Below the pieces are notes generated by a model that was not told where the DNA came from, searched no databases, and saw only the letters and a list, made by a program, of their open reading frames with translations. From an uncultured Candidatus Melainabacteria bacterium (GTDB lineage Bacteria > Cyanobacteriota > Vampirovibrionia > Gastranaerophilales > Gastranaerophilaceae), in NCBI GenBank assembly GCA_934667125.1, contig CAKULF010000004.1, positions 92,378-156,377 on the forward strand: 64,000 bases of DNA. Reading direction: 5' to 3'. The position numbers and the translations under genes are program-made. This document shows, piece after piece, positions 1 to 7,857 of this stretch (positions are counted from its first letter, which is position 1; each line of letters starts with the position of its first letter).

Positions 1-593
1 GCTTTGGGTTTGATTTTTCTTTGGATGACAAAAAATTAATTAAAAATTTTATTTCAAATTTTAAAGAAGATTATTTTAAAAACGCAAGCATAGATAGGAT
101 TATGGCTGTATTTTTTGATATTTTAAAAACAAAAAGCTATATCTTAAATTTAAAAGATATAGCTAAATATAAGCTATATAAGATTTTTGGGGTTGATGAA
201 TTAAAAATTGATTATAAAAAAATTAAAAAAATAGTTGATGAATTAAACTTAGATAATAATAGCATTAGTCAATTTGTTTTAAAAATTTTACAAGCTAAAA
301 ACCCTGAAAACTATAGCTATGATGATGTTTTTGAACTATTTAAAAAGTTTGAAAAATTAAATCTTGATGAGATTTCTTATTATTTTTATTTTAATTATGG
401 AAAATTAAAAAATTATAAAAAATATCAAAATACTCCTCTTTTTATAACCGGAAAAGACCTTATAAATCTAGGGTTTGAGGGTAAAAAAATAGGCGAGATT
501 TTAAATAATCTTAAAAAAATAAAATATAAAAACCCATCAAAATTTTTAGATAAAAATGATGAAATTAAATATGTAAAAATGAGCTATTGTTAA
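1..593 (+). CDS. cca: CCA-adding enzyme / tRNA nucleotidyltransferase, C-terminal part (5' end outside window)
   Basis: The reading frame is open from the window edge (first full codon at 3) to the TAA at 591-593, so this is the 3' part of a longer gene; a TTG at 21 is only an internal codon. The visible ~196 residues are helical and Lys/Asn-rich. Near the end is the motif PLFITGKDLINLGFEGKKIG, which matches the tail-domain signature of class II CCA-adding enzymes and poly(A) polymerases (hydrophobic-x-G-K-D-L-hydrophobic-x-x-G). The family adds or repairs the 3' CCA of tRNAs. This fits the window: the tRNA-Cys gene at 28002 does not encode CCA. The catalytic head (GS motif, DxD) lies outside the window, so the assignment rests on the tail motif only. 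Confidence 0.65.
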   Translation, partial: FGFDFSLDDKKLIKNFISNFKEDYFKNASIDRIMAVFFDILKTKSYILNLKDIAKYKLYKIFGVDELKIDYKKIKKIVDELNLDNNSISQFVLKILQAKNPENYSYDDVFELFKKFEKLNLDEISYYFYFNYGKLKNYKKYQNTPLFITGKDLINLGFEGKKIGEILNNLKKIKYKNPSKFLDKNDEIKYVKMSYC

Positions 594-628
594 AAATCTT
601 AACAATTCAAAATAGCTTTAAATTAAGT

Positions 629-660
629 GCCCAATAAATAATATGGGCGTTTTTGTGTTT
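629..660 (+). terminator. Rho-independent terminator after cca
   Basis: GCCCA (629-633) pairs with TGGGC (644-648) around an AT-rich loop and is followed by a T-rich run. It lies 36 bp after the cca stop and separates that gene from flagellin. Confidence 0.6.
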
Positions 661-700
661 CAAATATTAAAAATGTTAACTTAAATTTGATTAATTCTGT

Positions 701-730
701 TTGAAAAAAATTTATAGAGGAATTTATAAA
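701..730 (+). promoter_or_regulatory. Candidate sigma70-type promoter for flagellin
   Basis: TTGAAA (701-706) and TATAAA (725-730) are separated by 18 bp, giving a predicted start near 737 and a leader of about 64 nt. A strong ribosome site AAAGGAG (787-793) sits 7 nt before the flagellin ATG. I found no convincing sigma28 (FliA) consensus here. Confidence 0.35.
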
Positions 731-800
731 TCATACAAGTTAATACTAGTTTAAATAAACACGGAAGTACAAGAAGCTATTAAATGAAAGGAGCTCATTT

Positions 801-1652
801 ATGTCAGTAGTTATTAACACCAATGTGGATTCAGTTAAAATCCAAAATTGCTTAACAACATCAACAAGCAAATTGTCAGACGCAATGCAACGTATGTCAA
901 CAGGCTTGAAGATTAACAGCGCAAAAGATGATGCTGCAGGCACAATCATTTCAGCAAAAATGGGCGTTCAATTGAACGGTAACAAAATTGCTCAAAACAA
1001 CGTACAAAGTGCTAATGCAATGTTATCAACAACTGAAGGCAATTTGGGTGTAGTACAAGACAACTTAACACGTATTCGTGATTTAACACTTCAAGCTCAC
1101 AACGGAACATATTCTGCAACAGAATTAGATGCTATGCAAGCTGAAGTTGATGAACGTATTGCTGAAATCAACCGTGTAAGCGATTCTGCAAAATATTCAG
1201 ATTTGCAATTATTCGGTGGTGATTTAAAAGACAAAGGCGCAGTTTTCCAAGTTGGCGCTAATGGTTCATCAAATGACGCAATTACAGCAGCAGGCGACAT
1301 CTTTAAATCAGTAAAATTTAATGATGTAACAGGCGAAACTAATTTTAAATTATCAGACGCAGTATCAAATCAAACTAAATTTTCAGCAGCATTAGGTAAC
1401 TTAGATAAAGCAATTTCTGATATTGCTTCAAGACAATCAAAAGTTGGTTCTGCTCAAAACCGTTTAGATTCAGCTTTAGATACTCTAACAACTCAATACA
1501 CTAACTTATCTGCTGCTAAATCTGTTATTACAGATGCTGATATCGCTCAAGAAGCTTCAGATTACACAAATGCAAATATTCTACAACAAGTATCAACTTC
1601 TTTGTTAGCACAAGCAAACCAAGCTCCATCAATCGCTTTAAGCTTAGTATAA
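801..1652 (+). CDS. fliC: Flagellin
   Basis: Structural subunit of the flagellar filament. The 283-aa product has the conserved N-terminal D0/D1 coiled region (starts SVVINTNVDS, then SDAMQRMSTGLKINSAKDDAAG at about residues 26-48) and the C-terminal D1/D0 region (about 200-283, with RLDSALDTL and NILQQVSTSLLAQANQAPS). The central variable domain is very short, so this is a minimal flagellin. It has no signal peptide, as expected for export by the flagellar type III apparatus. The gene stands alone between two terminators and uses more C/G-ending codons than its neighbours, as expected for very high expression. A FliO-like gene lies at 47034, but no other flagellar gene is in the window. Confidence 0.95.
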   Translation: MSVVINTNVDSVKIQNCLTTSTSKLSDAMQRMSTGLKINSAKDDAAGTIISAKMGVQLNGNKIAQNNVQSANAMLSTTEGNLGVVQDNLTRIRDLTLQAHNGTYSATELDAMQAEVDERIAEINRVSDSAKYSDLQLFGGDLKDKGAVFQVGANGSSNDAITAAGDIFKSVKFNDVTGETNFKLSDAVSNQTKFSAALGNLDKAISDIASRQSKVGSAQNRLDSALDTLTTQYTNLSAAKSVITDADIAQEASDYTNANILQQVSTSLLAQANQAPSIALSLV

Positions 1653-1680
1653 TAAGAAGTTTGAATAAAATAGATTTTTT

Positions 1681-1711
1681 AGCCTCCAATTTTGGAGGCT
1701 TTTGTTTTTTT
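1681..1711 (+). terminator. Strong Rho-independent terminator of flagellin
   Basis: AGCCTCCAA (1681-1689) pairs perfectly with TTGGAGGCT (1692-1700), followed by TTTGTTTTTTT. It ends the flagellin transcript and lies just before the end of the convergent XRE gene. Confidence 0.9.
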
Positions 1712-1985
1712 ATAAATCCATCAAAGTAAAATCTTTGGGCAACTTTTTTTCCAATTCCAGCATTAAATAAGATAATTTAATATTTAAAGCTTCGCAAATT
1801 GAAAGCAAGGAAATCAATTTCGGCTCGTTAACCCCGTTTTCAATTCTGCTTATCATTGATTTAGGTATGTCAAATTCATCAGCCAAAAGCCTTTGCGATT
1901 TTCCCCGTTTTTCTCTTTCTTCTTTTATAATCTGCGCTAAAACTTCAATTACAATCTTAGCTTTTTTGGAATTCACATGTTGCAT
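1710..1985 (-). CDS. XRE/Cro-CI family transcriptional regulator
   Basis: A 91-aa DNA-binding protein with one HTH_XRE domain at about residues 19-74: the pattern REKRGKSQRLLADEFDIPKS followed by MISRIENGVNEPKL is the classic helix 2-turn-helix 3 with the following E-x-G. No effector or peptidase domain is attached. It is divergent from the pilin-like gene at 2054. The 68-bp gap between them holds a perfect 14-bp palindrome plus a third copy of its half-site, so it probably controls itself and the pilin-like gene (inference). The start codon has no ribosome site, and a -10-like TACAAT (minus strand, 1994-1999) ends 8 nt upstream, so the mRNA could be nearly leaderless. Confidence 0.85.
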   Translation of the reverse strand: MQHVNSKKAKIVIEVLAQIIKEEREKRGKSQRLLADEFDIPKSMISRIENGVNEPKLISLLSICEALNIKLSYLMLELEKKLPKDFTLMDL

Positions 1986-1987
1986 AT

Positions 1988-2035
1988 ATAGAATTGTATG
2001 ATATAGTGTTTATAACTATATTCTATATATAGAAC
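1988..2035. promoter_or_regulatory. Candidate operator: palindrome TTCTATATATAGAA plus an extra half-site
   Basis: The perfect inverted repeat TTCTATATATAGAA lies at 2022-2035, and a further half-site TATAGAA lies at 1988-1994 next to the start of the divergent XRE gene. AT-rich -10-like sequences (TATAAC, TATATT) overlap the region. The location between a regulator and its neighbour is the expected place for a Cro/CI-type operator. Binding is inferred. Confidence 0.5.
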
Positions 2036-2053
2036 CACAGACACTGGAGTAAC

Positions 2054-3592
2054 ATGAAAAACGATAATTTAAGAAAAGGCTTCACATTAGCGGAAATCAT
2101 GGTGGCGCTTGTTGTAATTGGCATAATCACAAGTATAATCCTGCCTGTTGCATATAATAATTTGCCAAGTGAAAAAGTCATGAAATTTAAAAAGGGCAAT
2201 GCAACATTAGCTAAAGTAATAAACGAGCTTGTTATGTCGGGCGAATACTATATGGCTGGCGACCTTGGCACAGATAACAATGGTAGCGGAGTTTCGGCTA
2301 CATATTTTTGTGAAACTTTTTCAGATCTTGTGACGACAAAAAGAATTAATTGCTTAAATACGGATAATGGTGATTATAAAATTGGGATGTACAGGCTTGA
2401 GGGCATGGGGTCAGAAACCTTGTCAGACAAGAAAACCTCTGCTTTAAAATATGTTGATTCAATGTGCAAGCAATATCATCCGAAAGACAAAAATAATAAA
2501 GAAACTTTTGAGATAATAACATCAGATAATGTTAAATTTTACACAATTAACCCTGCGACAACTTTTTCTACAAAAGCCCCAAATGCTAGTTATGATATGT
2601 TTTCGCCTTGTTTGCAAACATATAAAATTATGTGTATGCAAGTTGATGACGAGATTTTTGGTTATGGAATAAGAAAAGACGGAAGAATTATGGCAGGCGA
2701 AAGAGCGCTTGCTTGGATGGAAAAATCCATTCAATCTAAAGAGGATGAAAACAATATCGAAATTCAAAATATTGGATTGGTTAATGTTGCTTTTAGCGCA
2801 GCAGATTCGACAAATGCTTTGAGCTGTAAATCTCAGCCATATCAAAACACTGTTCCTGATATTAATAGCGGAAATAATTCCAACACTTCGGGTGGAACAA
2901 ATGGTGGAAATAGCTCTGGTGGAAATACGAGCGGTGGAAGTTCATCAAGTGGGTCAGGAAGTAGCTCAAGCGGAAGCACAAGTGGCGGAAGTTCTTCTGG
3001 TGGGTCAGGAAGTAGCTCAAGCGGAAGCTCAAGCGGTGGAACGTCAAGCGGAAGCTCGAGTGGTAATAGTGGAACAACATATACGCCTAGTGAGGGTCTC
3101 TATGGTAAGCAAGTAACGACAACTATTCCTACATCTAATTTCTTAGCCTCTAAACAATCAATAGGGTCGACTAATTGCAGTAATGGAATGAGCACGGGCA
3201 ACAACGATAAAAATTGCAACGAATTTAAACTTGCTTCGCCTGTCGAATGTGAATCAGGGAGTGACTGTTTCAGACGTTATAAAGCTACGTGCTCTGCGGC
3301 GTGCGGAGAAGCAAATTTATCATTAAATTCTTGGAATACTAGTGGCACATGTACTTGTGCTAGCAGTTATTATTCCGGAAACTTGGTGGGGGTTGGTTAT
3401 CTTACAACGCCTGGCAAGCAAGTGAAAGACAGTAGTGGTGTCACAACATGTCAAGCTATAAATAATCCTTGTCAATCTTTTTGTGCGAGCAAAGGTTTTA
3501 GTGGCGGAAAAATTATGAATGATAACTATGGCTATGGTGTTAGTGGCAGTGATGACTGTAGCGTGCAATTTTATAATTGTTCATGCAAATAA
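2054..3592 (+). CDS. Pilin-like secreted protein with Ser/Gly linker and Cys-rich C-terminus
   Basis: A 512-aa protein with a type IV prepilin signal: a short basic leader, then the G|FTLAE cleavage/N-methylation motif (about residues 10-15) and a hydrophobic helix (to about 31). A pilin-like globular domain follows (about 35-265, six Cys), then a low-complexity Ser/Gly/Asn linker (about 271-345), then a C-terminal domain (about 350-512) with 14 cysteines, likely disulfide-bonded. The prepilin part would anchor it in the inner membrane or place it in a pilus or pseudopilus; the tail could be an exposed adhesive or binding domain (inference). GGAG at 2046-2049 serves the ATG. The linker is encoded by DNA repeats. 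It is divergent from an XRE regulator. The prepilin signal is clear; the C-terminal domain is unrecognised. Confidence 0.8.
   Translation: MKNDNLRKGFTLAEIMVALVVIGIITSIILPVAYNNLPSEKVMKFKKGNATLAKVINELVMSGEYYMAGDLGTDNNGSGVSATYFCETFSDLVTTKRINCLNTDNGDYKIGMYRLEGMGSETLSDKKTSALKYVDSMCKQYHPKDKNNKETFEIITSDNVKFYTINPATTFSTKAPNASYDMFSPCLQTYKIMCMQVDDEIFGYGIRKDGRIMAGERALAWMEKSIQSKEDENNIEIQNIGLVNVAFSAADSTNALSCKSQPYQNTVPDINSGNNSNTSGGTNGGNSSGGNTSGGSSSSGSGSSSSGSTSGGSSSGGSGSSSSGSSSGGTSSGSSSGNSGTTYTPSEGLYGKQVTTTIPTSNFLASKQSIGSTNCSNGMSTGNNDKNCNEFKLASPVECESGSDCFRRYKATCSAACGEANLSLNSWNTSGTCTCASSYYSGNLVGVGYLTTPGKQVKDSSGVTTCQAINNPCQSFCASKGFSGGKIMNDNYGYGVSGSDDCSVQFYNCSCK
2949..3028 (+). repeat. Direct repeats encoding the Ser/Gly linker
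   Basis: An identical 29-bp segment (starting GTGGGTCAGGAAGTAGCTCA) occurs at 2949-2977 and again at 3000-3028. The offset of 51 bp (17 codons) keeps the reading frame. Shorter AGCGGAAGC-type copies surround them. Such repeats allow the linker length to change by slippage or recombination. Confidence 0.85.
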
Positions 3593-3626
3593 GATAACAA
3601 TAAGTTGTATATAATAAAGGAGTTAC

Positions 3627-3800
3627 ATGACAAAAAAAGAAAAAATATTAGCCATATCTTTAGTTATTTCAATGTTTATGTTGATAACTTCATCGATATG
3701 TACATTAATAAAAAATAAACCTGAAAATTCAAAATTCGCAATAGAAATATTAATCGAAAAATGTCAGTCTAAAATGTTTTTTAAAAACGACATGCGATGA
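3627..3800 (+). CDS. Small single-pass membrane protein (57 aa)
   Basis: ATG at 3627 follows a good ribosome site AAAGGAG (3616-3622) at 4 nt spacing. The product starts MTKKEKILAISLVISMFMLI, a basic N-terminus plus one hydrophobic helix (about residues 7-28), with a short Lys-rich tail. It lies 34 bp after the pilin-like gene on the same strand and may be co-transcribed. Its last 37 bp overlap the 3' end of the convergent rnhB. The ribosome site and typical topology support it. No family is recognised, so the function is unknown. Confidence 0.5.
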   Translation: MTKKEKILAISLVISMFMLITSSICTLIKNKPENSKFAIEILIEKCQSKMFFKNDMR

Positions 3801-4435
3801 TATTTGCAAGCGCCAAAGTTTTTGATTGCTTCAATATGCTTTTTTGTTAAATAACCCTTGTTGGATTTCCAATCGTACATCGGGAATATTTTATCGATTT
3901 CTTTCATAAAATTATCTCGGCTAACTTTGGCTAAAATGCTTGCTGCAGCGATAGAAGCAGATTTTGAATCGCCTTTAATTATAAATTTTTGTTGATGGTT
4001 AAAATTTTTAATCAATTTATTTCCATCAACGAGAGTCAAGGTATTTGTTGAATTTAGCTGATTTATAACATCTTCCACAGCTAATTTCATAGCTAAAAGC
4101 GAGGAATTTAAAATGTTGATTTCTTCAATTTTTTCTACATCAACAGATTTAATTGAATAAAAAGAGTTGTTTTTAATAATATCAAACAAATTTTCTCGAT
4201 TTTTTTCAGAAAGTTTTTTAGAATCGTTCAATTTTTCAAATAAAGAATAATCTATATCATTCTTAAAACAAACCGCAGCCGCCCAAACTCCGCCTGCGGC
4301 AGGTCCTCTGCCTGCTTCATCCGTTCCTATAATAAAATCAAAGCCATTTGAATTGTTTGAACTAAACAGGGGCATTGAATTTTTCTTTTCTTCTATATCA
4401 AAATTAAATAATTCCATCTTCTTTAAAATACTCAT
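3764..4435 (-). CDS. rnhB: Ribonuclease HII
   Basis: Cleaves the RNA strand of RNA/DNA hybrids and removes single ribonucleotides from DNA. The 223-aa length is normal. The fold signature is present: GTDEAGRGPAAGGVWAAAV with catalytic D39 and E40, LVDGN with D137, and KGDSKSASIAAASILAKVSRD with D156, which together form the four-acid metal site. A C-terminal Tyr-His region follows (KYHRMSF). The start overlaps the end of rbgA by 32 bp, so the two are translated as an operon. An internal ATG at codon 7 is an alternative start with AAAGAAG just upstream. It is the last gene of the rbgA-rnhB unit. Confidence 0.95.
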   Translation of the reverse strand: MSILKKMELFNFDIEEKKNSMPLFSSNNSNGFDFIIGTDEAGRGPAAGGVWAAAVCFKNDIDYSLFEKLNDSKKLSEKNRENLFDIIKNNSFYSIKSVDVEKIEEINILNSSLLAMKLAVEDVINQLNSTNTLTLVDGNKLIKNFNHQQKFIIKGDSKSASIAAASILAKVSRDNFMKEIDKIFPMYDWKSNKGYLTKKHIEAIKNFGACKYHRMSFLKNILD

Positions 4436-5276
4436 TAGGTGTTTCTAAGCTGAATTTTCCGATTTTTCCATCTCGAAAAGTTGATAAAATGTATTGAGAG
4501 GTTCTGATTAAATCGGGTTTGTTGCCTTTTAAAATCCAATTTCTTTTATAGGCTATCGTTTCAAGGTTTATTTCTTCATCTTTTTCAAAGCCATAATATG
4601 TTTCAAGCTCTTGTCTATAGTTTTTTAAAAGAATTTTAATTAAATTATCGGCTACAAATTCGCTATCATAAGCGTTTTCGCCAATTGAGTTAACGCAAGC
4701 AAGCTTTAGAGCTTGAAATTGGTCATCTTGAACAGTTGGGATAATCCCCGGAGTGTCTAATAATTCGATTTTATCGTTAATTCTAACCCATTGTTGCTGA
4801 CGGGTTACGCCTGCTTTTGCGCCTGTTTTTGTTTTTGCACGTTTAACAAGGCGGTTAATTGTTGTTGATTTTCCAACATTTGGCATGCCAATTACCATAG
4901 TCCTTGTTGGACGAGGCAATAAGCCTTTAACTATTCTTTTTTGCATTATTTCGCTTGAAAGTTTTGAAATTTTATCAACAATTATTTTTATATCTGATTT
5001 GTTTGATAAATTTGTAACTATAACGTCGCATTTACTTTTCTTTTTAATGACGTCTTGCCAAATTTTGGTTAAGCGAGCGTCAGCTACATCTGATTTGTTC
5101 ATTAAAATAAGGCGGGGCTTGGTTTTAATCAAGTCTTCAGTTGTTTTATACCAGCTTGAATAAGGAATTCTGCAATCAATAACCTCAATTACAACGTCAA
5201 CTAAATTCAATTTTTCTTTCAATTGTCTTTGGGCTTTTGCAATATGCCCAGGGTACCAATGTATATGCTGTTGCAT
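4404..5276 (-). CDS. rbgA: Ribosome biogenesis GTPase RbgA/YlqF
   Basis: A circularly permuted GTPase needed for late assembly of the large ribosomal subunit. The motif order shows the permutation: G4 NKSD (residues 60-63) comes before the P-loop GMPNVGKST (130-138) and G3 DTPG (174-177). The N-terminal HWYPGHIAKAQR is the YlqF signature. The 290-aa length is typical. It sits downstream of rplS (ribosomal protein L19), separated by a terminator, and overlaps rnhB. The ribosome site is GGAAAAATT before the ATG. Confidence 0.95.
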   Translation of the reverse strand: MQQHIHWYPGHIAKAQRQLKEKLNLVDVVIEVIDCRIPYSSWYKTTEDLIKTKPRLILMNKSDVADARLTKIWQDVIKKKSKCDVIVTNLSNKSDIKIIVDKISKLSSEIMQKRIVKGLLPRPTRTMVIGMPNVGKSTTINRLVKRAKTKTGAKAGVTRQQQWVRINDKIELLDTPGIIPTVQDDQFQALKLACVNSIGENAYDSEFVADNLIKILLKNYRQELETYYGFEKDEEINLETIAYKRNWILKGNKPDLIRTSQYILSTFRDGKIGKFSLETPNEYFKEDGII

Positions 5277-5293
5277 AATTTTTCCTTATTTTG

Positions 5294-5334
5294 CTAAAAA
5301 TTATGCCTTGAATGTATAAAACAGACAAGGCATA
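5294..5334 (-). terminator. Rho-independent terminator of rplS
   Basis: On the minus strand TATGCCTTG (plus 5326-5334) pairs with CAAGGCATA (plus 5302-5310) and is followed by ATTTTTAG. It lies between rplS and rbgA. Confidence 0.75.
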
Positions 5335-5357
5335 CAAGTTTTTTAAAAAAGATATTC

Positions 5358-5711
5358 TTATCTTTTTTCCATTTTTTCTCTGATACGAGTAGCTTTTCCT
5401 GAGCGTTCTCTTAAATAATATAATTTAGAACGTCTAACATCCCCACGTCTTAAAACTTGGATTTTTTCAATTCTTGGAGAGTAGATAGCAAATACACGTT
5501 CAACACCAATTCCTTGGAATACTTTACGAACTGTGATTGTGCTGTTAATTGAGCTACCGTGTTTTTTGATTACAGTGCCTTCAAATGCTTGAGTTCTTTC
5601 TTTGTTTCCTTCGATAATTCTAACGAAAACTTTAACTGTATCTCCAGGGTTTACCTCAGGCATTTCACGACCTGTATATTCTTTTTCTAATTCATCAATG
5701 ATAGGGTTCAT
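5358..5711 (-). CDS. rplS: 50S ribosomal protein L19
   Basis: A structural protein at the interface of the 50S subunit. It has the full L19 core: [58 protein letters not shown] and the basic tail [13 protein letters not shown] chose the ATG at 5711 ([11 protein letters not shown], 117 aa). It is preceded by AAGGTG at 6 nt, and L19 proteins usually begin close to this point. The longer frame from 5744 has no ribosome site, and a TATAAT-like box lies just upstream of 5744, so the segment 5744-5712 is better read as the 5' leader. Confidence 0.95.
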   Translation of the reverse strand: MNPIIDELEKEYTGREMPEVNPGDTVKVFVRIIEGNKERTQAFEGTVIKKHGSSINSTITVRKVFQGIGVERVFAIYSPRIEKIQVLRRGDVRRSKLYYLRERSGKATRIREKMEKR

Positions 5712-5851
5712 TTTTTTCACCTTTTTTATTAGTTGTTCTAGCATATTCTATATTATATTAAACATAACTAATAAGCAACTCTTTTAAGTAAAGATTTATT
5801 AACAAAAAATAATATTTTATTTTTTCTTCGATTTTATATTAGATAATAAGT

Positions 5852-7669
5852 ATGGATATGAAGAAAAAAGTTTGTATAATAATCGCTATATTTCTTATTA
5901 TGTGCGGATATGTCGGATATAAGGCAAGTAAGCACAAAGAAATTAAGTATAAAATAATTGATGTAATTGAGGCGGATACTTATTATATTGATTTGAATAG
6001 AAACAATATAAAAGATGAAGATGAATTATTCAAACTTAAAGATATAGTTGCTTTTAAGCCTGTTAAGAATAAAGTTATTTCAAAAATTATTAAAAAATAT
6101 AATATATCTGAAACCGAAGCGCTTGAAAACGGATATTTAGCGCAAGATTGGGCAAAGAATAATTTAATTGGAAAATATGTAAAAATATCTAAGATTTCGC
6201 CTTTGGATAAAAATTTTTCTTATCGATTTGCAACAGTTGAACTTGATAATGTTGATGTGGCTAAAATGCTTTTAGTGAACGGTTTAGCCGTTGTTCGAGA
6301 TGATTGTCGTAATGTTAAATATTTAACGAGTGATTTTTTTAATCAAGCTAAGGAAAACACAGCTGGGCTATCAAAAATCAAGTTTTATGCCCTAAATTTA
6401 AAAACAAATATAGTTCATACGTTAAATAGTGAACATTTTTCTTTAATTAAGAACCTAAAACTCGTTTTAGCAAAGGATTTGGGCGATTATATTCCTTGTA
6501 AAATTTGTTTTAATAAAGTTCATTTAACGATTAAACCCGAGTATAATTTTCCAAAAAGCAAGGGTGTTTATAAAAAATCGGTTTATAAAAAATTTGATAA
6601 TTTAGAATTGTTTTTGATTAATCCTCTTGAATTTTCAAAGCCTTCAAATTCTTGCAGGACAAAGCTTTGCTCAAGATTGGTTGAAGAAATTAATTCTTCA
6701 AAAACTTCAATTGATGTTGCGCTTTATGGAATTGGCGATCAAGAAGCTATTATAAATGCTTTAAGAAATGCTAAAAATCGAGGCGTGAACATAAGAAGCG
6801 TCGTTGATTATAGTAAAAATATGGATAAAATTTATCCTATGACAAGGAAGTTTATTGAAGAATTTGGCGCAAAAACCGATAAAAACGAAGTTTTAATGCA
6901 CAATAAATTCTTAATTTTTGATAATTCCAAAGTTTTCACAGGCTCAATTAATATTTCAAATACGGGAACAGGCGGATATAACGCCAACACGGCTGTTATA
7001 GTTAAATCGGATGAATTAGCTAATCAATATAAAACTGAATTTAATCAAATGTATAATTCAAAATTTTCAAATAAGAAAATTAAAAACCCGATAACTTCCA
7101 TTGTTAGCCCGAAATTCAGTATTAAAGCCTATTTTCTGCCCAAACATGATGTGATGGCTGATGAGATTATTCCTGATGTTAAAAATGCGAAAAAGGAAAT
7201 TTTTATTTCGATATTTTATCTAACAAACATTGATTTGATTGACGAATTAGTTTTGGCGCACAATCGTGGGGTTGAGGTGCTGGTCATGGTTGATGCTTTG
7301 AGCGCTACGAATTTTAAAGATAGGATAATGATTTTAAGAAATAAAAATATTCCTGTTAAAGTTGAAAATTGGGGCGGAAAGAACCACGAGAAAACGATTT
7401 TAATCGATGGTGAAAAATTAATAATCGGTAGCGCTAATTTTTCTAAAAGCGGATTTTATAAAAACGATGAAAATGTTTTAGCAATCACAAGTCCTGCCAT
7501 AGCTGAATTTTACCGTGATTATTATTTGTATTTGTTTAATTCGATAGATAATAAATATCTTCATTATTTTCCGAGGGCCGAAAGTTTTGAATCCAAAAAC
7601 AGTTGTTATGACGGGATTGACAATAATTTTGATGGCAAAATTGACGCTGAAGATGACGGATGTAAATAG
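5852..7669 (+). CDS. Membrane-anchored SNase-like / phospholipase D-like protein with DxDxDG tail
   Basis: A 605-aa protein with one N-terminal hydrophobic anchor (about residues 5-24). A thermonuclease (SNase)-like beta-barrel region follows (about 30-190; VIEADTYYIDL and ENTAGLSKIKF recall the family). Then come two PLD repeats: HNKFLIFDNSKVFTGSINIS (H at about 348) and HEKTILIDGEKLIIGSANFS (H at about 511), each with the HxKx4D and GSxN elements of an active PLD/Nuc-type site. The C-terminus CYDGIDNNFDGKIDAEDDGC resembles Ca-binding thrombospondin-3 or dockerin-like loops. It is probably an envelope-bound, extracytoplasmic nuclease or phospholipase. The classical SNase Arg/Glu/Arg triad is not obvious, so that part may be structural. 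The ATG at 5858 is an alternative start. Confidence 0.75.
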   Translation: MDMKKKVCIIIAIFLIMCGYVGYKASKHKEIKYKIIDVIEADTYYIDLNRNNIKDEDELFKLKDIVAFKPVKNKVISKIIKKYNISETEALENGYLAQDWAKNNLIGKYVKISKISPLDKNFSYRFATVELDNVDVAKMLLVNGLAVVRDDCRNVKYLTSDFFNQAKENTAGLSKIKFYALNLKTNIVHTLNSEHFSLIKNLKLVLAKDLGDYIPCKICFNKVHLTIKPEYNFPKSKGVYKKSVYKKFDNLELFLINPLEFSKPSNSCRTKLCSRLVEEINSSKTSIDVALYGIGDQEAIINALRNAKNRGVNIRSVVDYSKNMDKIYPMTRKFIEEFGAKTDKNEVLMHNKFLIFDNSKVFTGSINISNTGTGGYNANTAVIVKSDELANQYKTEFNQMYNSKFSNKKIKNPITSIVSPKFSIKAYFLPKHDVMADEIIPDVKNAKKEIFISIFYLTNIDLIDELVLAHNRGVEVLVMVDALSATNFKDRIMILRNKNIPVKVENWGGKNHEKTILIDGEKLIIGSANFSKSGFYKNDENVLAITSPAIAEFYRDYYLYLFNSIDNKYLHYFPRAESFESKNSCYDGIDNNFDGKIDAEDDGCK

Positions 7670-7730
7670 ATTTGCCAAGAGCGGACTTTTTTTGTTATTA
7701 TATTAGTATAATCAAAAAAGGAAAGAAAAA

Positions 7731-7841
7731 ATGGAATTTTTTAGACGCCACAGAAGAATAATAGTCATATTTTTAACTATATTTTTAGTAGCATGGATGG
7801 TTGGAATCGGTGCTTTTATCAGCGTGGTATTTAATTCTTAA
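7731..7841 (+). CDS. Small membrane protein (36 aa)
   Basis: ATG at 7731 has the ribosome site AAAGGAAAG about 5 nt upstream, and a TATAAT-like box (around 7706) lies before that. The product has a basic head (MEFFRRHRR) and a single hydrophobic helix (about residues 10-33). It ends 16 bp before the M23 peptidase gene on the same strand. The topology suggests an inner-membrane microprotein; whether it works with the peptidase is unknown. Confidence 0.5.
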   Translation: MEFFRRHRRIIVIFLTIFLVAWMVGIGAFISVVFNS

Positions 7842-7845
7842 TTTT

Positions 7846-7851
7846 TAAAAT
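7846..7851 (+). promoter_or_regulatory. -10-like box TAAAAT placed for a leaderless mRNA
   Basis: TAAAAT ends exactly 6 nt before the ATG of the M23 peptidase (7858). No ribosome site is present, so transcription could begin at the start codon. See the finding on leaderless genes. Confidence 0.4.
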
Positions 7852-7857
7852 TATTAT

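Noticed and set aside
594..800. sigma28 (FliA) promoter for flagellin
   Set aside because: No match to TAAA...GCCGATAA was found; only a sigma70-like pair is visible.
2862..3116. Overlapping frames on both strands of the Ser/Gly linker
   Set aside because: Shadow frames produced by the repeat; the prepilin frame has the signal motif and continuous Cys-rich domain.
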